A stretch of 64,000 nt of DNA. Source: Thermoanaerobacterium xylanolyticum LX-11. GTDB lineage: Bacteria > Bacillota > Thermoanaerobacteria > Thermoanaerobacterales > Thermoanaerobacteraceae. Location of the stretch: NCBI RefSeq assembly GCF_000189775.2, contig NC_015555.1, positions 1,995,001 to 2,059,000 of the forward strand, in the 5' to 3' direction. A model generated the notes under the pieces. The model saw only the letters and a list, made by a program, of their open reading frames with translations. It ran no database searches and was not told the origin of the DNA. Below, in pieces: positions 30,235-39,189 of this stretch (within the stretch, counting starts at the first letter, position 1; the number at the start of each line of letters is the position of its first letter). Position numbers and translations under genes: made by a program.

Positions 30235-30846
30235 CTAAAAGCATCTAAACATATCTCCGCCCATACATTCGCAGCATGTGTCACAAGCCCATATAGCAAA
30301 AAGAGTCTGACAGCAATCATCGTTCATCGTTCTTCGGTAAACATCACCTTGGTAAACACCTCTTTGCATCTCCATGTTGTTTAATGCTTCACGGTACTCA
30401 ATATTGCCAGGATCCATGTTTACTGCCGTCCTAAAGCAGTTATACGCTTCCCCAAATCTTCCCCTCCTGTAATTTACATGGCCATAAAGATAATACCACT
30501 GCGCACTTCTATCAGCCATTCGATTTAAGATAGCTTCTGCAGCGTACAAGTCATTTCTGTTAAGGGCATTTATTACTTCATAATACATGGAACTACTATC
30601 GCTGTACGAGCCATTACCACTGTCATAAGTTCTATCATTGGCGTAATCTCTTCTAAAAGATTCTCCTTCCATTATAGCCTTATATGCATCGTTAATCTCC
30701 CTCAGTTTCTCCTCTGCCAAATCTTTAAGTGGATTGTCAGCATACTGGTCAGGATGATATTTTTTTACCAGTTCCCTGTATGCTTTTTTAACTTCTTCAA
30801 TTGATGCTCCTTCTTTAAGTCCTAAGACTTCGTACGGATTTTGCAT
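30235..30846 (-). CDS. DnaJ-domain protein with TPR-like region and Cys-rich tail
   Basis: This 203-residue co-chaperone-like protein has a J domain at residues 3-65 with the HPD motif in KKYHPDQYADN. A helical TPR-like part follows (about 85-170). The end is unusual: about seven cysteines in the last 30 residues (DDCCQTL, CDTCCEC, MFRCF), which could bind metal or form disulfides. It has no GF or zinc-finger region, so it is not DnaJ itself. It overlaps the end of the DUF5685 gene by 25 bases, so translation is coupled. Confidence 0.88.
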   Translation of the reverse strand: MQNPYEVLGLKEGASIEEVKKAYRELVKKYHPDQYADNPLKDLAEEKLREINDAYKAIMEGESFRRDYANDRTYDSGNGSYSDSSSMYYEVINALNRNDLYAAEAILNRMADRSAQWYYLYGHVNYRRGRFGEAYNCFRTAVNMDPGNIEYREALNNMEMQRGVYQGDVYRRTMNDDCCQTLFAIWACDTCCECMGGDMFRCF

Positions 30847-31724
30847 GATTTATCTCCTTCCATAACTCTCATAAATTCCATGTAAAGTCCAATTCTAAAA
30901 ATATTGTCGATTATTCCAACATTCTTTTTTAACTTCAACTGTTCATACAATTTAACTATCGTAGAAAGCGTAAAAGTCAAATTAAATTTTGTCCACTCTT
31001 TGATTTCCTCTAACATAGGTTCTAACTCATCTTCCTGCATTTTGTCATAAGAAAGATTGTACTGGTATATAAAAGGATTGTAACTGCCATTTTCTAAATC
31101 ATTCTTCAAATCGTCGTAGGCATCTAAAATATATACAAATCTTCCTAAATGATACGCAATTTGGCCGACTTTGGCATAATCTTCATCGCCAATTTTTAGG
31201 TCATCAATTAAAAACATTTCTTTCATGACATTGGCAAATGGTTCAGAAGCTACATCAACAGATGAACACTTCGTCTCTTCCAAGCTTTTTAAGACTTCTA
31301 AATACCCTTTTATTTTTTCCGCCTTTTTAGAATATGACTTATAAGACTTTCTAAATTTTGTCTTAAAAAAAGGCTCTAATAAAGTTGCGTTTAAAGATTT
31401 ATCATCTTCTTTGTCATCCAAAAATTTATAGTACATAAGTATGGCATTCATATCTGCCGCATAAGCAATATACGGGTTTTCTTTAATAATAGGCTTTTTC
31501 TTAAATGGATTCGCCACACAGCTTTCTTCTCTTATGCATATCTCCTCGTCAGACAAAGCCGATAAAAAAATTGCAAGATACGTAAGCTCATAGTTTAAAG
31601 TCAATCGGCTTATCTCGCCATATTTTCTTCCGATTTCCTTGCAAAGGCCACAGTAATACGCCTTAAAAACATCATAATCTTTTATCTTCATCTCAGGTTT
31701 GTATGGCTTTATATATCCAAACAT
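30822..31724 (-). CDS. DUF5685 family protein
   Basis: This 300-residue, mostly helical protein opens with MFGYIKPYKPEM and a conserved-looking YYCGLCKEIG motif (Cys near 30 and 33), and later has RFVYILDAYDDLKNDLENG. The CxxC and the second motif could bind metal; the aspartate-rich motif also recalls isoprenoid synthase-type helices, but this is speculation. AAGGAAG precedes the ATG. A terminator-like hairpin lies right upstream, so expression may depend on read-through from queT or on a hidden promoter. Confidence 0.82.
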   Translation of the reverse strand: MFGYIKPYKPEMKIKDYDVFKAYYCGLCKEIGRKYGEISRLTLNYELTYLAIFLSALSDEEICIREESCVANPFKKKPIIKENPYIAYAADMNAILMYYKFLDDKEDDKSLNATLLEPFFKTKFRKSYKSYSKKAEKIKGYLEVLKSLEETKCSSVDVASEPFANVMKEMFLIDDLKIGDEDYAKVGQIAYHLGRFVYILDAYDDLKNDLENGSYNPFIYQYNLSYDKMQEDELEPMLEEIKEWTKFNLTFTLSTIVKLYEQLKLKKNVGIIDNIFRIGLYMEFMRVMEGDKSCKIRTKS

Positions 31725-31734
31725 AGCATCTTCC

Positions 31735-31769
31735 TTAAAAAAATAATCCTGATTTTATTTTATCAGGAT
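31735..31769 (-). terminator. Terminator after queT
   Basis: ATCCTGATAAAATAAAATCAGGAT followed by TATTTTTTT on the minus strand. It ends about ten bases before the DUF5685 start codon and overlaps its leader. Confidence 0.8.
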
Positions 31770-31803
31770 GTAAAAGCTATTTCAAATTAAATGTATATTA
31801 AGT

Positions 31804-32295
31804 CTATCCGATCATGCTTTTTATCTTGTCATTTTTATCTATGTACAAAAGCAGTGGCAATCCCAGCACATAGCACGCTATCATCTCACCCAATCCAACC
31901 CATAGCATCGAAGCCACAAGAGGAAGTTTGTAAAGGAAATTTAATTCTATTCCGATGATGATTCCATTTATTACAACTGGCGGCAACGGTGCTAAATATC
32001 GCTTATACCTAAGATTCGATTTGCCAATATAGTACGTTATTACAGCACTAATTAGCGTCGCTAAAGAACCAAAAACCACATCGAATATTCCATTCCCGCC
32101 TATCATATTTGCAATTATACACCCAACAAAAAGCCCAAAAATGGAATACGACGAAAAGAAAGGCATAATTGTAAGTGCTTCAGCAACCCTTACTTGTACT
32201 TGACCATAGCTTATAGGCGCAAGAGCCACTGTGACGACTGCGTACACTGCAGCAATCAATGCTCCGTAGACTATCTTCTTAGTTTTACTGTTCAA
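31804..32295 (-). CDS. queT: QueT-family ECF transporter S component (queuosine precursor)
   Basis: This 163-residue membrane protein (five or six segments) is the substrate-specific subunit for a queuosine precursor, used with a shared ECF energising module encoded elsewhere. ALAPISYGQVQVRVAEALTIMPFF is the family hallmark. Start is TTG at 32295, eight bases after GGAGG. The ribosome site is part of a preQ1-I riboswitch, which fits control by preQ1. A separate promoter overlaps the end of vapC. Confidence 0.93.
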   Translation of the reverse strand: MNSKTKKIVYGALIAAVYAVVTVALAPISYGQVQVRVAEALTIMPFFSSYSIFGLFVGCIIANMIGGNGIFDVVFGSLATLISAVITYYIGKSNLRYKRYLAPLPPVVINGIIIGIELNFLYKLPLVASMLWVGLGEMIACYVLGLPLLLYIDKNDKIKSMIG

Positions 32296-32302
32296 TTTTA
32301 TC

Positions 32303-32344
32303 TCCTCCGTAGTTTTGTTTATAGACAGGATTTTGCGAACTGTC
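32303..32344 (-). promoter_or_regulatory. PreQ1-I riboswitch, translational type
   Basis: The RNA has GACAG/CTGTC as the first stem with loop TTCGCAAAATC, then A-rich TATAAACAAAACTAC leading into GGAGG. The layout and the loop and tail bases closely follow the compact Thermoanaerobacter tengcongensis preQ1 riboswitch. The Shine-Dalgarno lies in the 3' pseudoknot strand, so preQ1 should block translation of queT. Confidence 0.9.
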
Positions 32345-32352
32345 TTTACTCT

Positions 32353-32381
32353 ATTATACAGTTAAACGGCTATATGGTCAA
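32353..32381 (-). promoter_or_regulatory. Sigma-A promoter of queT
   Basis: TTGACC (32376-32381), 17 bases, TATAAT (32353-32358). The -35 lies inside the last codons of vapC and the start is only a few bases before the riboswitch. Confidence 0.82.
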
Positions 32382-32757
32382 ACAGTTTAACGCCGTCTAT
32401 CATTTTAAAATGTCCATCAAATGAGAATATCATCATATCATTTTTAATCGATAAATAAGCGATAAGTACATCTGATAGTGGTATGGTTTTGCCATCTCTC
32501 CTTAACTTAAAAGAAAGCTTTCCAATCTCAATCCAATCTTTATAATCACATGATACCGTCGGTATCGAATCAATATACCTTTCAAGCATCCCTCTCTCTT
32601 TTTCTGTCTTCACTCCTTGAAAAAGTTCAGCAATTATAAGGCCTGTTATATAGACTTTGCCCTGCAAAAGCATATCATCGATAATCTCAACAATCTCTCG
32701 TTTGTCCCTAAAATATTCTATCCATACAGATGTATCAACAAGTATATTATCTTTCAT
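32362..32757 (-). CDS. vapC: VapC-type PIN-domain toxin ribonuclease
   Basis: This 131-residue toxin has the PIN-domain acidic residues in VDTSVWIEYFR (Asp8), in AELFQGV and in PLSDVLIAY, with a later Asp in FSFDGHF. Such proteins cleave tRNA or rRNA. It overlaps its antitoxin gene by 11 bases, the standard VapBC layout. The end of the gene holds the queT -35 box. Confidence 0.93.
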   Translation of the reverse strand: MKDNILVDTSVWIEYFRDKREIVEIIDDMLLQGKVYITGLIIAELFQGVKTEKERGMLERYIDSIPTVSCDYKDWIEIGKLSFKLRRDGKTIPLSDVLIAYLSIKNDMMIFSFDGHFKMIDGVKLFDHIAV

Positions 32758-32962
32758 CGATTTCCATGCTCCTTAATCTTTCAATATCTGAAGAATCTAC
32801 TGCAAAGTTTATCCTTCCTTTAAGTTTCATCAAATGCTGCAATTTTTTCATCCTTATGGCATCCTTCAACGCCTCTTCAACAGCTTTCGACCTGTTGTTC
32901 GTCTCATACAACATCTCAGCTTCTTTGAGAATATCCTCAGATACATTTATTGTCGTACGCAT
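32747..32962 (-). CDS. vapB: VapB-type antitoxin
   Basis: This 71-residue protein has an N-terminal ribbon-helix-helix stretch (MRTTINVSEDILKEAEMLYE) for DNA binding and a C-terminal part that would wrap VapC. I start at the ATG at 32962, with GGGG eight bases ahead; the longer upstream reading adds DNA from the leader. It should repress its own promoter (32984-33012). Confidence 0.9.
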   Translation of the reverse strand: MRTTINVSEDILKEAEMLYETNNRSKAVEEALKDAIRMKKLQHLMKLKGRINFAVDSSDIERLRSMEIDER

Positions 32963-32983
32963 ATCATCATCCCCTTCATACCT

Positions 32984-33012
32984 ATAATACATCAATATGT
33001 TATGATAATCAA
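32984..33012 (-). promoter_or_regulatory. Promoter of vapBC
   Basis: TTGATT (33007-33012), 17 bases, TATTAT (32984-32989). A loose ATCA...TGAT inverted repeat lies between the boxes, a possible VapB site. Confidence 0.6.
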
Positions 33013-33067
33013 GATGATAAATTTAATCTTAAAATTATTCATGCTTTATCTGAACTTTTTTAAACAC

Positions 33068-33832
33068 CTACAACTTTATGGCGCTCATTAGATACATCGA
33101 AACAGCAATCACAAGCTCTGCAAATTCATTGACAGCACCTAATGTATCACCTGTCATGCCACCTATTCTCATGGATATGTACTTAGTGATAATATACGTG
33201 ACAATTGATGATACAGCTAAAAGCTTCAGTAATGCTGTGAAATGAACAAAATATATGCCTATAACTGATGTAAACAATAAGCTTAATATTAACTCCACCA
33301 TAGATATTTTCCCTATGATAAGTCCTCCCAGACCTTCTCCACCTCTTGCCGATTTCGATACATACGCTGCTAAAATTATGGAAAAACGTCCAACGAGAGG
33401 CATCAATATCAATGTAGAATATATGAGATTACTCTTGATGTCAGTTAAAAACAATATCTTCAAAATTATTAAAAAAACCAAAGCGAGAACTCCATTCGTC
33501 CCAAGCCTTGAATCCCTCATTATCTCAAGCATTCTATCACGACTTCTGTTGCTAAAAAGGCCATCGAATGTATCTGCAAACCCATCGATGTGCATAGCAC
33601 CTGTCAGAATGTACGATGATGCTACAGCTACTGTGACAGCTATTTCCCGGGGAAATATATTTTTAGAAACAAAAAACATGAAACTTGCAACAGCACCAAT
33701 AAATCCTCCTACAAGCGGGAAATATTTGACTATCCTGTGAAAGTCATTTCTATCTGCATCAATTTGGATATTAATAGGTATCCTTGTCATAAATTGAAAC
33801 GATAATATAAAAGCTTTTATCTCATCCATCAT
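33068..33832 (-). CDS. cobS: Adenosylcobinamide-GDP ribazoletransferase
   Basis: This 254-residue membrane enzyme joins adenosylcobinamide-GDP to alpha-ribazole (phosphate), the last step of cobalamin assembly. MTRIPINIQ near residue 17, GAMHIDGFADTFDGLFS and MRDSRLGTNGVLAL are family signatures. It is the last gene of the B12 operon, 12 bases after cobU. I see no clear terminator after it. Confidence 0.95.
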   Translation of the reverse strand: MMDEIKAFILSFQFMTRIPINIQIDADRNDFHRIVKYFPLVGGFIGAVASFMFFVSKNIFPREIAVTVAVASSYILTGAMHIDGFADTFDGLFSNRSRDRMLEIMRDSRLGTNGVLALVFLIILKILFLTDIKSNLIYSTLILMPLVGRFSIILAAYVSKSARGGEGLGGLIIGKISMVELILSLLFTSVIGIYFVHFTALLKLLAVSSIVTYIITKYISMRIGGMTGDTLGAVNEFAELVIAVSMYLMSAIKL

Positions 33833-33844
33833 TTTCTCATCACA

Positions 33845-34411
33845 TCACCGCAAGCTATTATTTTTTATTTCTAAGGGTATGCCTGAAACCATAAAGTAGA
33901 CATAATCAGCATTCTCAGCAATTTTTTTGTTCATTCTACCTGATATGTCCCTAAATATCCTTCCCAATTTATATTCCGGGACAAGTCCCATTCCAACTTC
34001 ATTTGTCACAACTATTACATCTTTATCCTTCTCTTTAGAGGCTTTTATCAAGCCATCAACTTCCCCGGTTACTTTTTCTTCAGCTCTTACTACATCTTCT
34101 ATATCTTTCTCTTCCCACGTCATATCAATTTCTAACAGGAGATTGGACACCATCACTGTCAGACAGTCTAAAAGCACAGCTTTCTTATCTGTGCTTCTTA
34201 TTATATCAGAAATGCCTTTGTAAACTTCTGCTGTTTCCCACTCCTTTGGCCTTCTTTCCCTGTGCCTACTAACTCTTTCTTTCATCTCATCATCAAACGG
34301 TATAGATGTAGCTATGTAAAGTACGCTGTAACCAGCATATTTTACAGCAAGACTTTCTGCAAACTGGCTTTTGCCAGACCTTGCACCACCTGTCACCATA
34401 ATCAAAGCCAA
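33845..34411 (-). CDS. cobU: Adenosylcobinamide kinase / guanylyltransferase
   Basis: This roughly 188-residue enzyme phosphorylates adenosylcobinamide and then adds GMP. The P-loop VTGGARSGKSQFAE at the N-terminus, SRHRERRPKEW (with the histidine that takes GMP), and VTNEVGMGLVPEYKLGR are family marks. I start at a TTG at 34411, eight bases after AGAAGG, giving MALIMVTGGARSGK; a GTG at 34420 or ATG at 34399 are alternatives. It follows cobD closely. Confidence 0.93.
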   Translation of the reverse strand: MALIMVTGGARSGKSQFAESLAVKYAGYSVLYIATSIPFDDEMKERVSRHRERRPKEWETAEVYKGISDIIRSTDKKAVLLDCLTVMVSNLLLEIDMTWEEKDIEDVVRAEEKVTGEVDGLIKASKEKDKDVIVVTNEVGMGLVPEYKLGRIFRDISGRMNKKIAENADYVYFMVSGIPLEIKNNSLR

Positions 34412-34435
34412 TAAAAACACCTTCTTTCGGAAAAA

Positions 34436-35485
34436 TCATTTTAAAATTTCTTTTATAGCTTCTACCAATTTTACATTGTCATCATGGCTTTTTACAGCCA
34501 CTCGAAAATACCTATCGTCCAAATACCTGAAATTTGAAGCATCTCTTATTAGTATCCCTCTTTTTAATAATTCTTCTTTTAAATCATTAACTCTCCGGTT
34601 CTTCAGCTTTAAAAGCATAAAATTGACTTGCGTATCAAAAACGACTAATCCATCTATCTTTTTAAGCTCATTCGTCAAATAATCTACTTCCTCTTTTATG
34701 TATTTTCTTGTATTTTCCATAAATTTGACATCAGCAAAAATCTTTCTTCCTGCTGCATCAGCAAAAACATTTACCGTCCAAGGCTCTTTATAAGCTTCCA
34801 ATCTCTTTATCAAATTTTCACTTCCAAAACCGTATCCTAAGCGCAATCCTGGCAGACCAAAAAATTTGGTGGCAGCTCTTATGATAAAAAGATTATCGTA
34901 GTCATTTATGAGATCTAAAGACTGGTATTCCTCATAATCGTATATAAATTCCATAAACGCCTCATCTATCATCACTGGCAAATCAAGCTTTTTCGCTTCC
35001 TTCACCATGTATTCCACATCTTTTCGCTTTATTGCCTTTCCTGTAGGATTATTTGGATTTCCTATGATGACAGAATCTACTTCTTTGAGGCGATTTACTA
35101 TTTCATCTGCATCAATCACGTATCCATTTTTTTCAGGAATTTGGTAGTAGAAAGGATTTCCCCCTAACAAAGTGACTGCTCTTTCGTATTCCAAAAAAGC
35201 AGGTGATGGTATAAGGGGCTTTTTCAGAAAAAATGCTCTAACAAAAAGGTAAATAAGTTCAGAAGCACCATTGCCAACTATTATATTTTCACTTTTCAGC
35301 CCTGTATATTTTGAAATAGAATTTTTCAATTTTGTGTAGTTTACATCAGGGTACTTTGTCAAATCCACAATATCAATGGAATCTTTTATACACTCCGGAA
35401 AGCCAAGAGGATTTATGTTTGAACTAAAATCTATCACATCTTTATCGTAAACATATATATTGCCACCATGTTCGTATTTATCCAT
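34436..35485 (-). CDS. cobD: Threonine-phosphate decarboxylase (CobD)
   Basis: This 349-residue PLP enzyme decarboxylates L-threonine-O-3-phosphate to aminopropanol phosphate, which CbiB attaches to the corrin ring. MDKYEHGGNIY and DFSSNINPLGFP at the N-terminus and the PLP lysine in AATKFFGLPGLRLGYGF support the call over histidinol-phosphate aminotransferase, as does the operon. Confidence 0.93.
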   Translation of the reverse strand: MDKYEHGGNIYVYDKDVIDFSSNINPLGFPECIKDSIDIVDLTKYPDVNYTKLKNSISKYTGLKSENIIVGNGASELIYLFVRAFFLKKPLIPSPAFLEYERAVTLLGGNPFYYQIPEKNGYVIDADEIVNRLKEVDSVIIGNPNNPTGKAIKRKDVEYMVKEAKKLDLPVMIDEAFMEFIYDYEEYQSLDLINDYDNLFIIRAATKFFGLPGLRLGYGFGSENLIKRLEAYKEPWTVNVFADAAGRKIFADVKFMENTRKYIKEEVDYLTNELKKIDGLVVFDTQVNFMLLKLKNRRVNDLKEELLKRGILIRDASNFRYLDDRYFRVAVKSHDDNVKLVEAIKEILK

Positions 35486-35495
35486 TCAATTCACC

Positions 35496-36233
35496 TCAAA
35501 ATAGTCTTCCTAACCGAATAAATGGCTTGTCTAAGAGATTTTTAACTATCTGCCTATCATCTTCTTTGTAAACTACAATGCAACATGTGGAAGGTCCACC
35601 TGACTTTCCATCATCAATCTCGTCATCGTATTTTCTTAATAAATCTAGTCCAGAAGTAAATTTAAGCACATCAAGTTCATATTTTATTCCCTTTGATCCT
35701 ACAGGAATGGCTTCTGCTATTTCGCCGCATCTAAATATTTTCACATAATCTTTAAGGGAAAGAATATCGTTAAAACGCAAAACCTCTTGTCCAACTCGGG
35801 GGTAACCAAAAAGTCCTACTTCCATGCCTGCCATAGCCTTTCGCACTTTTAAATCCTCTTTCGCTGCCCTTCCAATTGCTGTGACGCCAACACCTGTCAT
35901 CGTTGAAGGAAAATTTTCCTCTGTGCTGCCAGTTAAAGCAACGTCATATATCTCATTTTCAACAAGCTCTTTTTTCATTCCATCTATGACCTTAATGCCA
36001 GTAGGATTCATTTCATTTGACAGCGTATCTGATATTGCGATTGGCCAAACACCAACACATAGAAGCTCTGACAAAGCGACTTTAATGGCTGCTCTTCCTA
36101 CCATCTCAGCATCTACCTTTAAAACATCATTTTCCTTTTCCCCGATTGCACCTGTGCTGTCACATGATACGGCGAATGCAACATCACCTTCGTGTATGAT
36201 TAAAACATCCCTGTACTTCTCTATCATATGCAT
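35496..36233 (-). CDS. CblS-like alpha-ribazole kinase (AIR synthase/PurM-like)
   Basis: This 245-residue protein has the PurM/ThiL-like fold: VDAEMVGRAAIKVALSELLCVGVWP and MTGVGVTAIGRA are typical. Next to it is a small ECF S component. In Listeria and Geobacillus a pair named CblT and CblS imports and phosphorylates alpha-ribazole for B12 assembly (established for that pair); the same order and setting here suggest the same role. Start codons at 36233 and 36227 are both possible. It ends ten bases before cobD. Confidence 0.8.
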   Translation of the reverse strand: MHMIEKYRDVLIIHEGDVAFAVSCDSTGAIGEKENDVLKVDAEMVGRAAIKVALSELLCVGVWPIAISDTLSNEMNPTGIKVIDGMKKELVENEIYDVALTGSTEENFPSTMTGVGVTAIGRAAKEDLKVRKAMAGMEVGLFGYPRVGQEVLRFNDILSLKDYVKIFRCGEIAEAIPVGSKGIKYELDVLKFTSGLDLLRKYDDEIDDGKSGGPSTCCIVVYKEDDRQIVKNLLDKPFIRLGRLF

Positions 36234-36236
36234 CTA

Positions 36237-36722
36237 TCACCTTTTTGTCATTTTTAAAACTGTCTTATAAATGATAGACGCTAAAAGGACATTTGTAAAA
36301 GATGCAATAGTAAGAGGTAACACCATCTGAATGAAAAATCCCCAACCGTACTGCGGTACAAAGATAAGTGTTGCAACAGGCCCATTTAATATGGTACCAA
36401 CAGCGACCGCTACATAGCTGTTAAACTTCTTATACACCAGTGAATAAAAATATGCACATACAGCCATCGACACAGCAATGATAATGTGATTTGGTATTCC
36501 AAGCGGAAAACCAGATGTAAGTGCAGTAAAAATGTGGCCTAAAGAAATGACGATTGCTCCTATGTAGCTTCCGAAATAAAGAGATGCAAAATAACCCGGC
36601 AGTGAATCAAACGCCACCGTATTGTAAACTTTAATCATGGCACCAACGGCACTCATGGCAATAAGCATAGCCACAAGTGTCAATGTTTTAACATTTTTAA
36701 TCGTTGTTGTTTTTGTATTCAT
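36237..36722 (-). CDS. CblT-like ECF transporter S component (alpha-ribazole)
   Basis: This 161-residue membrane protein has about five or six segments and a conserved-looking loop GFPLGIPNHIIIA. The size and fold match ECF substrate-specific subunits. Lying between cbiB and the CblS-like kinase gene, it is likely the alpha-ribazole importer CblT. It stops four bases before the kinase start. The energising EcfAT module must be elsewhere. Confidence 0.8.
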   Translation of the reverse strand: MNTKTTTIKNVKTLTLVAMLIAMSAVGAMIKVYNTVAFDSLPGYFASLYFGSYIGAIVISLGHIFTALTSGFPLGIPNHIIIAVSMAVCAYFYSLVYKKFNSYVAVAVGTILNGPVATLIFVPQYGWGFFIQMVLPLTIASFTNVLLASIIYKTVLKMTKR

Positions 36723-37673
36723 CTATATACCTCCTGTTAATATTGTTTTAAAAGCAAAGAATAAAATAAGCCCCAGAAAAGATGTCATATACATTATCTT
36801 TACAGTATCTTTGATGTGGTTCAATTCAGGTGCTTCTTTGCCATCTCCCAACTTCGGTTTCAGTTCAGGCTTTCCAAAATAGTAGTTAAGCCCTCCTAAC
36901 TCCACATTTAGCGCACCTGCAACAGCAGCTTCCCCATGTGCACTATTGGGACTTTCGTGCTTTAATCTATCCCTTTTTAAAATGCGGAAACTATTTTTAT
37001 AATCATATCTCAGCAAAAATGATGATGCTACAATCAAAAGCCCTGTTATCCTGGCTGGCAGGAAATTTAAAATATCGTCAAGCTTTGCAGAAGCATATCC
37101 TATGTTTAAATATCTTTCATTTTTATAGCCAACCATCGAGTCAAGTGTACTGGAAGCCTTGTAGGCCAATGCCAACGGCGCACCGCCTATAAAAGCGTAA
37201 AACAAAGGCCCAATTATACCATCAGATATGTTTTCCGCCACTGTCTCAACAGCACCTCTTATGATATCACTGTAGCCTAAATTTTCCGTATCACGGCTTA
37301 CAATGAAAGACAACATCTTCCGAGCTTCAAAAATGTTGTCTTTTTTAAGAGGATTGTATACTCTCATAGCTGATTTCGCTAAATCATTAGTTGCAAGGCA
37401 AGTATAGATGAGAAGCATATCTAAAATCTTGCCCAAATAAACATTTATTTCTTTCACAATGTAAATGATAAAGTACCCGCTTATATAGCTTGTAAAGACA
37501 ACAATGGCACACAAGAAATAACCGGCGATTCTTTCTTGCCTTTCAGTTTTAGCAATCTTTCTAAATTTGCACTCTAAAAAGCTGATTAGTCTTCCCATGA
37601 GTCTTACTGGATGAGGATATCCTGGCGGATCGCCTATCATTAGATCTAAAAAATATGCAGCTATCACTTCCAT
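36723..37673 (-). CDS. cbiB: Adenosylcobinamide-phosphate synthase (CbiB)
   Basis: This 316-residue membrane enzyme attaches aminopropanol (phosphate) to adenosylcobyric acid. YFLDLMIGDPPGYPHPVRLMGRLI at the start, SRDTENLGYSDIIRGAVETVAENISDGI and ESPNSAHGEAAVAGAL are signatures. It lies directly after the cbiP gene (one base apart) and is followed without a gap by the CblT-like gene. Confidence 0.95.
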   Translation of the reverse strand: MEVIAAYFLDLMIGDPPGYPHPVRLMGRLISFLECKFRKIAKTERQERIAGYFLCAIVVFTSYISGYFIIYIVKEINVYLGKILDMLLIYTCLATNDLAKSAMRVYNPLKKDNIFEARKMLSFIVSRDTENLGYSDIIRGAVETVAENISDGIIGPLFYAFIGGAPLALAYKASSTLDSMVGYKNERYLNIGYASAKLDDILNFLPARITGLLIVASSFLLRYDYKNSFRILKRDRLKHESPNSAHGEAAVAGALNVELGGLNYYFGKPELKPKLGDGKEAPELNHIKDTVKIMYMTSFLGLILFFAFKTILTGGI

Positions 37674-37674
37674 A

Positions 37675-39189
37675 TCAGATACTACCTTTCATTATCTGGT
37701 AAATTTTATTTATGTCTAAGCTTTTTCTTACTACATCTGCCAACCTGTCGTACTCTCTTTCTTTAAATTTCCTGTAGTCTTCAATGTAATCTATATCTTT
37801 TAACCCCTTTGAACTTCTTAAAATATTTACAAGTCTCCTTGTGAACTCCGTGTTTTCAAATATTCCATGCATATACGTACCAAACACTTTCCCGTCACTG
37901 CTTACACATCCGTCACTGACAGATATTTTTTCATCGTTTCTTGTAATGATATTGGAAAAACTTTTTTCTCCTGTAGAACTTATGCCCATGTGTATCTCGT
38001 ATCCATTTACAAATAGCCCCTTAATTGGTGATAAAAAATCAGGCAAATCATCGGAAATTTGGGATTTAACTTGTGTTGTGATCTTTTCATGTGAAATAAC
38101 TGTCTCTACATCCAATAATCCTAAACCTTCCATCTCACTAACAGGCCCTTCTATGTGTTGTGGATCCAATATCCTTTTTCCCAGCATCTGATATCCTCCA
38201 CATATGCCGATTATAAGCTTTCCCATTTTTCTCAAATTCAAAATCTCATGATGAAGTCTGGCATCTTTAAGTGCTTTAAGATCTCCTATCGTATTTTTCG
38301 TACCTGGTATTATCAATACATCGCAGTCGCCGATTTTCTCCCCTTTATTTACGTACTTTACATTTACATCTTGAATCTTCTTCAATGGTTCAAAATCAGT
38401 AAAATTGGATATGTGTGGAAGATTTAAAATCGCAATATCAATAGCCCCACCGCTTTTTCTCCCGTAATAAGCATCTGTCGCACTGTCCTCCTCATCAACA
38501 TATACATCCGTGTAAGGAACTACACCGATGACATCTTTTTTAATTATGTCCTCCAACATCTTTAAGCCTGGCTTTAATATCTCTAAGTCGCCTCTAAATT
38601 TGTTTATTATGACTCCTTTTACCCTTTCTCTTTCATCATCATTTAAAAGCAATAGTGTGCCTGCAATAGACGCGAAGACACCGCCTTTATCTATGTCACC
38701 TACTATCAATACCGGTGAATCCACCAACTCCGCCAATCCCATATTTACAACGTCTTTTTCTCTAAGATTTATCTCGGCAGGACTTCCAGCACCTTCAATC
38801 ACTACTATGTCGTACGACTGGCTAAGCTTGTCAAAATCCTCTTTTATCATGCTTAAAAGTTTCGGCTTGAATTCCTGGTAATAAGATGCATCCATGCTAT
38901 CATAAACTCTGCCTCTTAGTATAACTTGACAATTTTTGTCTGAGCTTGGCTTTAAAAGTATGGGATTCATAAGCACCGACGGTTTTATGCCTGCAGCTTC
39001 AGCTTGTACAGCTTGTGCTCGTCCCATCTCCAAACCCTCATCTGTTATAAAAGAATTAAGAGCCATATTTTGTGACTTAAATGGTGCCACCGAATATCCG
39101 TCCTGCTTAAATATCCTGCAGAGAGCAGCCACCAACAAGCTTTTCCCAACAGATGATGCCGTACCTTGAAGCATTATCTTAAATGCCAT
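37675..39189 (-). CDS. cobQ: Cobyric acid synthase (CbiP/CobQ)
   Basis: This 504-residue glutamine amidotransferase amidates four side chains of adenosylcobyrinic acid diamide. The N-terminal ATP site is [16 protein letters not shown], and the C-terminal type 1 glutaminase has the nucleophile Cys in [10 protein letters not shown] and a His in YMHGIFEN. I start at 39189 (MAFKIMLQG), overlapping the cbiA stop by 11 bases, rather than at the earlier ATG. Confidence 0.95.
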   Translation of the reverse strand: MAFKIMLQGTASSVGKSLLVAALCRIFKQDGYSVAPFKSQNMALNSFITDEGLEMGRAQAVQAEAAGIKPSVLMNPILLKPSSDKNCQVILRGRVYDSMDASYYQEFKPKLLSMIKEDFDKLSQSYDIVVIEGAGSPAEINLREKDVVNMGLAELVDSPVLIVGDIDKGGVFASIAGTLLLLNDDERERVKGVIINKFRGDLEILKPGLKMLEDIIKKDVIGVVPYTDVYVDEEDSATDAYYGRKSGGAIDIAILNLPHISNFTDFEPLKKIQDVNVKYVNKGEKIGDCDVLIIPGTKNTIGDLKALKDARLHHEILNLRKMGKLIIGICGGYQMLGKRILDPQHIEGPVSEMEGLGLLDVETVISHEKITTQVKSQISDDLPDFLSPIKGLFVNGYEIHMGISSTGEKSFSNIITRNDEKISVSDGCVSSDGKVFGTYMHGIFENTEFTRRLVNILRSSKGLKDIDYIEDYRKFKEREYDRLADVVRKSLDINKIYQIMKGSI

